Shown here: in pieces, positions 1-7,500 of the stretch | Layout of the letters: each line of letters starts with the position of its first letter | Numbering within the stretch: the stretch's first letter is position 1 | Source: Methanobacteriota archaeon | GTDB taxonomy: Archaea; Thermoplasmatota; Poseidoniia; Poseidoniales; Poseidoniaceae | DNA: 10,813 nt | Direction of reading: 5' to 3' | Assembly (NCBI GenBank): GCA_018662715.1 | Contig: JABJFP010000247.1 | Location: 1-10,813, forward strand | Program-made: the position numbers and the translations under genes | Notes under the pieces: model-generated | What the model was told of the DNA's origin: nothing | Seen by the model: only the letters and a program-made list of their open reading frames with translations | Database searches by the model: none

Positions 1-9
1 AGTGAAGTC

Positions 10-1629
10 ATGGAAGCATGGGATGTCATCGTTTTGGGAGACGGCCCGGCAGCATTGCATGCTGCCGCCGAGGCTGCAAAAGAAGGAGCCAACACGTTGT
101 TGATGTCAGCGACAGGGCTTGGAGAACCTGGAATGGCCCCGCTTACTGGACTTTCAGCCTCTCTTCAAGAGTCCAATAACCGCAGTCATCGCGAGGATAC
201 TATCCGTTGTGGTGAATTTCTTTCTGATCAAGACATGGTGTCAATAACTACAGCAAAGGCGGTTAAGATCGTTGACTTGCTTGAGCGCCGAGGCTTGAAT
301 TTCCGCAGAGATGCACAAGGCCTTCCTATGGTTCGGAAAGCCCTTGGGCATTCACAACCAAGAAACGTTGGTGCAGGAAGTACCACCGCTCGTGAATTGC
401 AACAAATTAGCGAAGAACAATGCATGCGCCATGGAGTCATACGCAGAGGCGACCAAATCCCCCTCACGCTGGTTCACAACAATCAAACCGTAACCGGGAT
501 AATCGCCCTTGACATGGTAAACGGACGCCTCATTGGCTTACAATCCAAAGCTGTCATCATCGCTGACGAAGGCTTTGACGGCGCATATACAAGCGGAATT
601 TCTGGCTTGGGTATGGACATGGCCTTCAGGGCTGGCGTCCCACTGCGAGACATGGAGTTCGTCATGAAGCACCCTCTCGTCATCAAGGGGACCAACCTCT
701 TCCTTCCTCTCGACCTTCTCTCCGACGGAGCACGAGTCCACGAAGGAAGCGGCGCCCCGATTGAAGTCAACTCGATGAGTCCAATTGAGGCTTGCGCAGC
801 GATTGAAGCGGCAGTCCAACCTGTTCTTGATGCAAGGGAAATGGGTTCCAACGCCGCATGGTGGGGGTCAATCTTCCGTCTTGTCCAGCAACGAACTGGT
901 ATTGACATGAATCGTCAAACCGTTGCTCTTGAGCCTCTAGCGGGCCATACAATTGGTGGATTGCCGGTGGACCTTAACGGCCGATGCGTCGTTAACACTT
1001 GGGCTCGCTGGTTCACTGGGCTTTACGCAGCGGGCGATGCAGCCTGTACGGGAATGCATGGGGCAGCCGCCCTACCGGGTAACAGGATGCTTGACGGATT
1101 ATGCTCTGGACTTGCAGCGGGGGCTCATGCTGGCCAATGGGTCAAAGGCCGTACCTTTGGCTCCCCAGATGCACTGACATCCTCTCTTGAACAATCATCT
1201 GCAGACCTTTCAGCAATGCTCGGGGACGGAGAAGGGACACATGTTGTTCGTTGTGGGACCGTAATGGCCTCAGTTCGTGCAGCACTTGCCGCAACTTCGG
1301 ACTACACGCACGATTCCCTTAGCAACCTTTTGACTAAACTTGAATCTGCTTCGGTCGCTGCAGAGTCGATACATCTCGACCAGGCTTCGCTCATCGCTAA
1401 TACGAACCTCTTAGAAATTTTCAGAACACAAGCGTCGGTACGAATGCTCATTGCATCAACTCAATCTGGAATGGCACGCAAAGAGTCAAGAGGAACATTC
1501 CAACGAAGCGATTTTGAATCATCAAATGAAGACCTTCTTCACCACAACACGGTAGACCACCTCGGGTCAATTGGAACCCTTGCTCTCAAGAAAGGAGAGG
1601 GTGGGCACTGGGTACTTCCTCCACAATGA
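10..1629 (+). CDS. FAD-dependent oxidoreductase, divergent SdhA/FrdA-type flavoprotein
   Basis: A 539-residue flavoprotein of the succinate dehydrogenase/fumarate reductase family. An N-terminal Rossmann motif (GDGPAALHAA, residues 10-19) binds FAD. A shortened capping domain follows, with H221-P and DGAR (R242) at the places of the family's substrate His and proton-shuttle Arg. HTIGG (313-317) matches the second substrate His and GLYAAGDAAC (337-346) the C-terminal FAD segment. Near the C-terminus RKESRG (490-495) matches the family's RxESRG motif in the helical domain. Oddities: the usual HGANRLG reads HGAAALP (350-356), so the substrate-clamping Arg is missing. No His is seen around residues 31-50 where SdhA/FrdA link FAD covalently, so FAD is probably non-covalent. 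No iron-sulfur or cytochrome b subunit gene follows. The reaction is therefore uncertain: a dicarboxylate or other enoate reductase/dehydrogenase is the best guess. The ATG at 10 is chosen because the FAD motif begins at once; the frame stays open to base 1, so a slightly earlier start cannot be excluded. Confidence 0.85.
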   Translation: MEAWDVIVLGDGPAALHAAAEAAKEGANTLLMSATGLGEPGMAPLTGLSASLQESNNRSHREDTIRCGEFLSDQDMVSITTAKAVKIVDLLERRGLNFRRDAQGLPMVRKALGHSQPRNVGAGSTTARELQQISEEQCMRHGVIRRGDQIPLTLVHNNQTVTGIIALDMVNGRLIGLQSKAVIIADEGFDGAYTSGISGLGMDMAFRAGVPLRDMEFVMKHPLVIKGTNLFLPLDLLSDGARVHEGSGAPIEVNSMSPIEACAAIEAAVQPVLDAREMGSNAAWWGSIFRLVQQRTGIDMNRQTVALEPLAGHTIGGLPVDLNGRCVVNTWARWFTGLYAAGDAACTGMHGAAALPGNRMLDGLCSGLAAGAHAGQWVKGRTFGSPDALTSSLEQSSADLSAMLGDGEGTHVVRCGTVMASVRAALAATSDYTHDSLSNLLTKLESASVAAESIHLDQASLIANTNLLEIFRTQASVRMLIASTQSGMARKESRGTFQRSDFESSNEDLLHHNTVDHLGSIGTLALKKGEGGHWVLPPQ

Positions 1630-1655
1630 AGAAAGACATCGTAGTTCTCGCTTGA
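1626..1655 (+). other. Possible 9-codon mini-ORF between flavoprotein and HIT genes
   Basis: An ATG overlaps the flavoprotein stop codon in the ATGA arrangement and opens a nine-codon reading frame (MKKDIVVLA). It ends with TGA four bases before the HIT start. Such an arrangement could pass terminating ribosomes on to the next start. There is no clear Shine-Dalgarno site in front of it, and chance is a fair alternative. Confidence 0.2.
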
Positions 1656-1659
1656 GACA

Positions 1660-2088
1660 ATGGTGACCCTCTTTGATAATATCCTGCGGGGTGAAATCCC
1701 TTCTCACTTTGTTTCAGAAGGTGAACAATGGTTTGCCTTTCTTGATATATTCCCTCGGCGGTCCGGGCATACCTTGGTCATCCCACGGCGCAGTGTACGA
1801 CGGCTGAGTGAACTGAATTCGGACGAACGCGGGGCATTGATGGAAGGGGTTGCTGATGTGCAACAGATACTCGGACGACATTTTTCCACTTCTGACTTCA
1901 CCGTTTGCATCCACGACGGCCCACTGGCGGGACAAGAAGTTCCCCACGTTCACATTCACGTCATCCCTCGTACAGAGGGTGACGGTGGGGCGACTTTGAT
2001 GGCGATGTGGCCCCCACAAAGCGCAGGAGAACCAAACCACTCGGAACTCGCACGCCTATCTTCCGATTTACAAGGAGGGAGCAAGTAA
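1660..2088 (+). CDS. HIT family hydrolase/nucleotidyltransferase (Fhit-like)
   Basis: A 142-residue soluble protein of the histidine triad superfamily, which hydrolyses or transfers nucleotides at alpha-phosphates (AMP-lysine, Ap3A/Ap4A, adenylylated side products). The triad PHVHIHVIPR spans residues 95-104; by family knowledge the middle His (H98) is the nucleophile. The N-terminal half fits the fold (FDNILRGEIP near residues 5-14, then FLDIFPRRSGHTLVIPRR at 27-44). The GQEVPH lead-in and the R-x-x-GD sequence after the triad resemble the Fhit/Ap4A-hydrolase branch more than HINT. The length is normal for the family. It lies 30 bases after the flavoprotein and overlaps the following acyltransferase by one base, so it is very probably co-transcribed. 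There is no strong Shine-Dalgarno site at its ATG, and the next codon, GTG, is a weaker alternative start. The substrate cannot be told from sequence. Confidence 0.93.
   Translation: MVTLFDNILRGEIPSHFVSEGEQWFAFLDIFPRRSGHTLVIPRRSVRRLSELNSDERGALMEGVADVQQILGRHFSTSDFTVCIHDGPLAGQEVPHVHIHVIPRTEGDGGATLMAMWPPQSAGEPNHSELARLSSDLQGGSK
2072..2079 (+). promoter_or_regulatory. Strong Shine-Dalgarno site fixing the acyltransferase start
   Basis: AAGGAGGG lies eight bases before the ATG at 2088, inside the end of the HIT gene. With the TAATG stop/start overlap it marks 2088 as the start. An in-frame ATG at 2007 would add 27 Arg-rich residues that merely read through HIT coding sequence in another frame. Confidence 0.85.
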
Positions 2089-3707
2089 TGGCCACGATTG
2101 TCACTGAAGAGGAAGAGTTGGTACACAACGGGGAAACACTCCCCATCCTTTCTTCTTCGGCTAAAAACATGCGAATGGACAAACTTCTTGCTACGCCCCT
2201 TCCAACATATGATTCAACAATCCCGGGTTCGTATTTCTGGACGAAGGTGGCGTTTTGGATGTGCAGGCGGGTTGCAGCCATCCAATTCAGGACCACATCA
2301 TCTACCCGTGAAGCGCCATTGGAAAAAGGCGGCGGCGGCTCAATGTGTTGCGCTTGGCATACCAACGGTCTCATGGACCCACTGGGGGTTTTTCTTCACC
2401 ATCCGAAAGAATTTGTTGTTGGCGGAAGGCACGATCTTGTGACTCGCCCTCTTCTGGGTTGGTGGACACGAAAACTTGCCGTACAGCCAGTTGTGCGTAA
2501 AGCAGAATTGCTCCGAGGTGGATGCACGGAAGATGAAGCACAGCACATCAACGGCCGGTCGCTTCTCGCCCTTGCCAGCGGAATCACTCACGGGTTTGGC
2601 TGCGTTCTCTTCCCCGAAGGAACGAGCCACGATAACTCGCACATGATACGGTTCCGAACCGGACCGTTTCGAACTGTTCTAGCAGCCGCAGCCCTCGCAA
2701 AAGCAAATGACCTCCCCATGCCAACGCTTCTTCCTGTAGGATTGCATTACCGTCGTCGTGAATATTTCCGAACCGACAAATACATTGAGTTTGGAGAACC
2801 CCTTGCTCTACCAGAAGAAAGCATACCCGATGAGTTAGTAGAGGCAGTCTCCAAAGGCAGTTGGGTGGAACCTCCTGCAGAAATAGTGTTCGCAGTTCGT
2901 GACAAACTCCAAGAAAAATTACCGGCATTTACCGCACATACCGACTCATGGGAGGAGCATCGAGGCGTTCACCTTCTTGCCCATGTTGAGGCCAGAATGA
3001 ACAATACTCCGCTTGCTACATGGCAGGATGAAGTTCACGCTGCACGTGTCGTAAAAAATAAAATGAGAACTCCCTCAAATGCACTTCCTCCACTCCCCTT
3101 GGAAGGGGTGCGCATTGCTGATGCAACCGTAGCTGCCGAAATTTTAGAGAACCAAGGATTGGACGGGCGAGACCTCAATTCAGCGGGCAATGGATTGCGC
3201 CGTGCAAATCCACTTCACATCGTGCCAGTGTTCCTACGAACCCTTCTCTTTTTGACGTTCCTTCCATTTTCTGTAACCTCGTTGGGATTCCAGGTTGCCT
3301 TGGGCCGCCTTCTTGGCGATTCAACCGACGAAGGGCAGGATGCTCGGACGAGTTATCAGTTCCTGGCAGCATTCTTCGGGTCACTCCTCGTTTGGCCCCT
3401 TATTGCAGCATTGTGGCTTGGGGCGGCATTCATGTTCCATGAATCTCTAACCTCACTTGTAGGATTTGATTGGCGAATTGCTCTTGGCGAATCGGGTATG
3501 CTTCGTTTTGTTGCAGCGAGCCTGGCATACCTTGCCCTTTTCCCGGTATTTTGGTTCAGTGGCAAAACATTCTCGTGGACGTGGGATGATTACGTCGACT
3601 CTCGTAAAGCATGGCGACGACGATGGATGAAGGGCGACGACCGACAAAACCTCACTCGGCTATTGAAAAACCTCCTTGAGGCAAACGAAACCGTGACGAA
3701 TTCCTAA
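2088..3707 (+). CDS. Membrane-associated PlsC-type glycerolipid acyltransferase
   Basis: A 539-residue acyltransferase of the PlsC/LPLAT superfamily, which transfers acyl groups to (lyso)glycerol phosphates. Motif I is H91-TNGLM-D97 followed by P, with five residues between His and Asp rather than the usual four. Motif III is FPEGTSHD (175-182), and LLPVGLHY (214-221) fits motif IV. From general recall, the HX5D spacing, the FPEG-x-SHD motif and a C-terminal multi-helix region resemble fungal Sct1/Gpt2 glycerol-3-phosphate acyltransferases and their prokaryotic relatives more than short bacterial PlsC proteins. Hydrophobic stretches at about 379-408, 423-450 and 470-490 would anchor the C-terminal half, which ends in a basic, probably cytoplasmic tail. 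The middle (about 285-375) is soluble and unrecognised. The start at 2088 follows from the strong Shine-Dalgarno site and the one-base overlap with the HIT gene, which suggests translational coupling. The acyl donor and acceptor are unknown. In an archaeon the role may be in ester lipids or in acylating another polyol phosphate. Confidence 0.88.
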   Translation: MATIVTEEEELVHNGETLPILSSSAKNMRMDKLLATPLPTYDSTIPGSYFWTKVAFWMCRRVAAIQFRTTSSTREAPLEKGGGGSMCCAWHTNGLMDPLGVFLHHPKEFVVGGRHDLVTRPLLGWWTRKLAVQPVVRKAELLRGGCTEDEAQHINGRSLLALASGITHGFGCVLFPEGTSHDNSHMIRFRTGPFRTVLAAAALAKANDLPMPTLLPVGLHYRRREYFRTDKYIEFGEPLALPEESIPDELVEAVSKGSWVEPPAEIVFAVRDKLQEKLPAFTAHTDSWEEHRGVHLLAHVEARMNNTPLATWQDEVHAARVVKNKMRTPSNALPPLPLEGVRIADATVAAEILENQGLDGRDLNSAGNGLRRANPLHIVPVFLRTLLFLTFLPFSVTSLGFQVALGRLLGDSTDEGQDARTSYQFLAAFFGSLLVWPLIAALWLGAAFMFHESLTSLVGFDWRIALGESGMLRFVAASLAYLALFPVFWFSGKTFSWTWDDYVDSRKAWRRRWMKGDDRQNLTRLLKNLLEANETVTNS

Positions 3708-3722
3708 GGGTTCGGTTCAAAC

Positions 3723-3730
3723 GGGAGGAA
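3723..3730 (+). promoter_or_regulatory. Shine-Dalgarno-like GGGAGGAA, unusually far from the annotated start
   Basis: This purine-rich site lies in the 38-base gap after the acyltransferase. Its GGGAGG core ends 17 bases before the ATG at 3746, which is too far for normal use. It is 10 bases before another ATG at 3739, which opens only a five-codon frame (MFHDA, 3739-3756) overlapping the start of the next gene. Either the spacing is relaxed or the mini-ORF feeds ribosomes to 3746. Confidence 0.4.
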
Positions 3731-3745
3731 GTCCTCGGATGTTCC

Positions 3746-4381
3746 ATGACGCCTGAAGAAGTATCCGATCAACTCAAGCAGTGGTTTACTGAAGAGCGCC
3801 TAACTGCAAAGGCACAAAACGATCCAAGGGCTAACGCTCACTTTCTCGTTCGGTATCCTGGTGGAAAGCAAGGGCACATGTTCGCCGTAGTGATTCCAAA
3901 AGGCAGAGACCTTGTCGCGGTATCAAGCATGACTCGAGTTGATGAGGGCCAACAAAAAGAAATGAAGGAGCACATGGATGATGAAGAAAGTGACTGGAGT
4001 GAATGGATTCATGAAAGCAGACTTCATTTGATTCGCTCTGGCGTTGATTGGGTGGTTCACATGGGACATCAAGAGGAAAAGAAACCAGGTCCAATGCAGG
4101 CGTTCAACGTGAGTTTACCTATTTGGTTTGACGGATTAAGCAAGAACGAATTCATGAACAGTCTACGCAAACTTTGGCTCGCGAAACTTGCTCTTATTCA
4201 CGAAATTAAGTATTCTTACGGCCCAGGTGTTGGAAAACCGGGTCCCGTAGACGATTGGAAGAAGGCTAAAAGCGGACAAAACCAGCCTCCAATGGATGTC
4301 AGTGAAACGAACACGCCACAAGTTGAATACGATGAGAAGATGTCATTTGGTTCAGGATTTGACCCATCAGAATGGGCTTGA
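3746..4381 (+). CDS. DUF2299-like small protein of unknown function
   Basis: A 211-residue soluble protein with no signal peptide or membrane segment. The order of elements matches what I recall of DUF2299, a mostly archaeal family of unknown function: an N-terminal helix (2-20), a strand region with FLVRYPGG (33-40) and MFAVVIPKG (45-53), a charged helix (about 68-100), and then IWFDGLSKNEFMNSL (126-140). The last of these matches the family's aromatic-DGL-(S/T)-K-x-x-F-M motif and leads into a helix to about 158. Residues 160-211 form a Gly/Pro-rich, acidic, probably disordered tail ending in DPSEWA, which looks like an extension beyond the domain. The family assignment is from memory, not from a search. 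It sits 38 bases after the acyltransferase on the same strand and is probably the last gene of the unit. No catalytic residues can be named. Confidence 0.75.
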   Translation: MTPEEVSDQLKQWFTEERLTAKAQNDPRANAHFLVRYPGGKQGHMFAVVIPKGRDLVAVSSMTRVDEGQQKEMKEHMDDEESDWSEWIHESRLHLIRSGVDWVVHMGHQEEKKPGPMQAFNVSLPIWFDGLSKNEFMNSLRKLWLAKLALIHEIKYSYGPGVGKPGPVDDWKKAKSGQNQPPMDVSETNTPQVEYDEKMSFGSGFDPSEWA

Positions 4382-4514
4382 TTCGTTCAACTCCTATGCG
4401 ACTCTTTCTCGCTTGAAAACGGGCCACTGGGCTTTGATAAATAAGACCGAAAGGGGACGCGGTTAAGTAGGAAGACACACACCGTTTGACTGTTCTTTCA
4501 CTAGAGGTGGCCAT
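4382..4514 (+). promoter_or_regulatory. Promoter and leader of the surface-protein gene
   Basis: This 133-base gap separates the upstream gene cluster from the large surface-protein gene. An AT-rich element, TTTGATAAATAAG (4433-4445), resembles an archaeal TATA box. By the usual archaeal spacing, transcription would start near 4465-4470, giving a leader of about 45-50 bases. The leader ends in GAGGTGG (4504-4510), a good Shine-Dalgarno match four bases before the ATG. The pyrimidine-rich run ACTCTTTCTC (4391-4400) just after the preceding stop codon might act as a weak terminator for the upstream unit. The element is called by eye; no B recognition element is convincing. Confidence 0.5.
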
Positions 4515-7500
4515 ATGAATCAAAAAACAAAGTCAATCAGCCTTGCATCCCTCATGGTATTATCCGTCATGTCCGGCTTGCTTATGGCAAGCGTCAGCGT
4601 CGCAGCAAGCACAGTCGTCATTACCGAAGCCGTCCAAATTGTTGACGGAGGGGCCTCGTCTGATGCACAAGCATCGGTAGGCTCTGACAGTTCAGGAAAC
4701 GTTCACGTTGTTTGGACTCGAAACAATCAACACCTCTACTATTCGATGCTCTCGCCTCGTGGAGAAACGCTCATTGATGCCACACAGATAACCAACCCGG
4801 GCCTCCACAAGATTTGGCATCCGGACATGAAGGTGGATGAGCTTGACCGAGTTCACGTTGTATGGGCTGACAAATCGGGCCAACACGCCATCATGTACAC
4901 AGCCCTCAATCCTTGGACTACACCAATGGACGGTTCCGCATCTGATGATGGGACCATTACCGCAATTGATGACACCATCATTGAACGCCGCTCCCAAAAT
5001 CGAGATTGGCCAGCCCTAGATATCGACAGCCAAAACAACATCCACATTGTATGGGAAGACAACTATGATCAACTTGGTAAATTCTTCAATCAACCTCAAA
5101 TTTACTACTCAATGATTCAACCTGTTATTGCATCCGGTGCTATCGTCACCTTGTTTGATGACACACTCCTCACGCCCATCATTGGACACAAAGGGCACCC
5201 AGACGTCGTCGTAGACGCTAACGACTACGTCCAAATCGCTTGGGACGATACTCGAGGAGGTAAAGTCGAACTTGCCTTCATCGTTGACACCTCAGGTTCA
5301 ATGTACACCGAGTGGGCAGATATCTGCACAGTCGTTTACGGAGGCAACTTTGCATCCGGAAGTTACTTCCAAGGAATCAAGCCTATGCTTGAAGTAGCAA
5401 ACATGACCGTATACGAAACCATTTACGGACTTGGTAACACACTACCTGGTGCTGCTAGTTCAGGAAACTGCCAGGGTTACAACCAAAATGCAGGCCCACG
5501 AACCACACCTCTTGGCCAAAATCCCGGTGATAATTCCGGTGGTATTCGCAAACTTCCAGGCACAGTTTACAACGGCAACACTTACTCCGGATATTCTGGA
5601 GAAGATTGGGGTCCCGGTTCAAACTGGGCTTGCCTCTCTTGGAAAGACGCTCAAGGAAACGTTCCAGGGAACCCACCAACCGGTGACGACCACCGATGGA
5701 ACCCAAACGCGACAAAGATCGTCATCCCAGTTTCCGATGAAGGGCCGAAGGACGGAGATCCGTCCCAACAAGCCGATGACAAAGCTGCGATTCAAGAAGC
5801 ACACGACAACTGTCTCCTTGCAGGCGTTATCCCAGTCGGACTTTACGGACAAGGATACGGTGGAGCGGGTAACATTCAATCTCACTTCATGGACTTGGTC
5901 CAGTGCCCAAACGGCATTGTCTCCACGAACACCCGTAACTGCCCAGGAAACACACTCGCAAACACCGATTCCGGTGGACAAGCATACGAGTTCCCTTCAG
6001 GAAGCGGTACGAACCAAATGGCCCTCCTCGTCGAAGCCATGGTCTATATCTCTACCAACAACTCACGTGAAATCTACATGACGGTACTTGACCCGTATGC
6101 GAAGATGAACAACGACCCTACGTTCGTTCCGGGAGAAAACGGACACTCCGTTAACGGACAAACCTACGTTGAAGACACAGGCCCAGCTGCTGAAGGACAT
6201 TTGGTTGTCGTGAATGACACCCGTGTAACCATCGATGACGCATACTCCTTCCACCCCTCCATTGGCGTAGACATGCAAGGAAACACGCACATCGCTTGGA
6301 TGGACGGACGTGATTACGGATTCGAGAAGGATACCAATTACGAAGTCTACTACACAAAACTGCGACTTCAGGGTGCTGGTATCTGGGACGGTGCTGAACA
6401 AGGATTGTCCACCTACGCCATCAAGAAGATTAACGATATCGCTATCTCCAACGTTGAAGGAAAGAACGGACTGCCGCCAGCATCTCCTTATGCAGGAAAT
6501 TCAGTCTTCCCATCATTACTTACCGATGATCAGAACAATGTCCACATCGCTTGGGTTGATTCAGGAAACACCTCAGCGAATGAGGAAATCATGTATGTAC
6601 GTCTTAATCAAACGGATTTGACTGGGGACGGCCTTACAGCCCTTGACCCGTGGGAGGCTATACCAGTAACCTCTTGGAATTCGAATAAATTGGGGCCCAA
6701 CAGTGGGCGTCAGCCGAGCATCGGAATGCCTCCAGCCTTTTCCAATGATTTGGGAAGTGGAGCTCACATTGCTTGGTCCGATACGAACAAGTGTGGTGCT
6801 GATGGAAACAACAACCGATTCACAATCTGTTACTCTCACGTACTTACAGGACAAGTAGACCTTGACTACGAAGAAGGCGAGACCTTCTATCACGTGATTG
6901 AACCCGGAGAGCAAACCATCTACAACATGACGATGAACAATTCTACACCTGGGCCGAAGGACTTGGTTGCAGATACCTACGGATTGAACATTTCCGGTGT
7001 TCCATTGAACTGGACCGCCAATCTCTACTTTGCTTCCAACCATTCAAGCATCTTCCCGGATACTCCAATTTTCCTTGAAGGTGGAGAGGACATCCGCTTC
7101 TACATGCGTGTGCAAGCTCCGTCGATCTACCAGGCAAATGGAGACGAACTTGGTGAGATTAAGGTCACTGCACAATCCTACAAGGACCCAGCAATTCAGA
7201 ACGACATTACCACTCTTACATTGATGGACGTAGTTCACGGAATAAACCTGGATACATCCCACAGTATGGCTGATATTGAACAAGGCCAAACGGCAATCTT
7301 CTCAATCACGATTACCAATACAGGAAACGTCAATGACGCTTTCGTGTTCTGGGATTCGAACAGTTTGGAAGGGCAGCAAGAATGGCTCTTGCCGTTCGGA
7401 TGGCAGATTAATTTCCCAACACGGGTAGAACTTGACCCGGGACAGTCTGTAACCAAGAACTTGGAAATCAGCGTTCCAACCACCGAAGACCCAGGGGCCT

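Noticed and set aside
483..908. 141-codon open frame on the minus strand within the flavoprotein gene
   Set aside because: It is antisense to a gene with clear family motifs, and its Ser/Pro/Arg-rich translation shows no recognisable domain.
2007..2087. Upstream in-frame ATG that would extend the acyltransferase by 27 residues
   Set aside because: The extension overlaps HIT coding sequence and is Arg/Thr-rich without domain sense, while the strong Shine-Dalgarno site and the TAATG overlap point to 2088.
5431..6081. 216-codon open frame on the plus strand inside the vWA region
   Set aside because: It lies in another frame of the surface-protein gene, has Thr/Pro/Gln-rich composition typical of a frame shadow, and has no credible ribosome-binding site.
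4665..6845. Sialidase identity for the propeller
   Set aside because: The repeats lack regular S-x-D-x-G-x-T-W Asp-boxes and no sialidase catalytic set (Arg triad, Tyr/Glu) could be placed, so only a propeller-like fold is claimed.
6573..7043. 156-codon minus-strand frame within the surface-protein gene
   Set aside because: It is antisense to continuous propeller and Ig-like coding sequence, with no independent signals of a gene.
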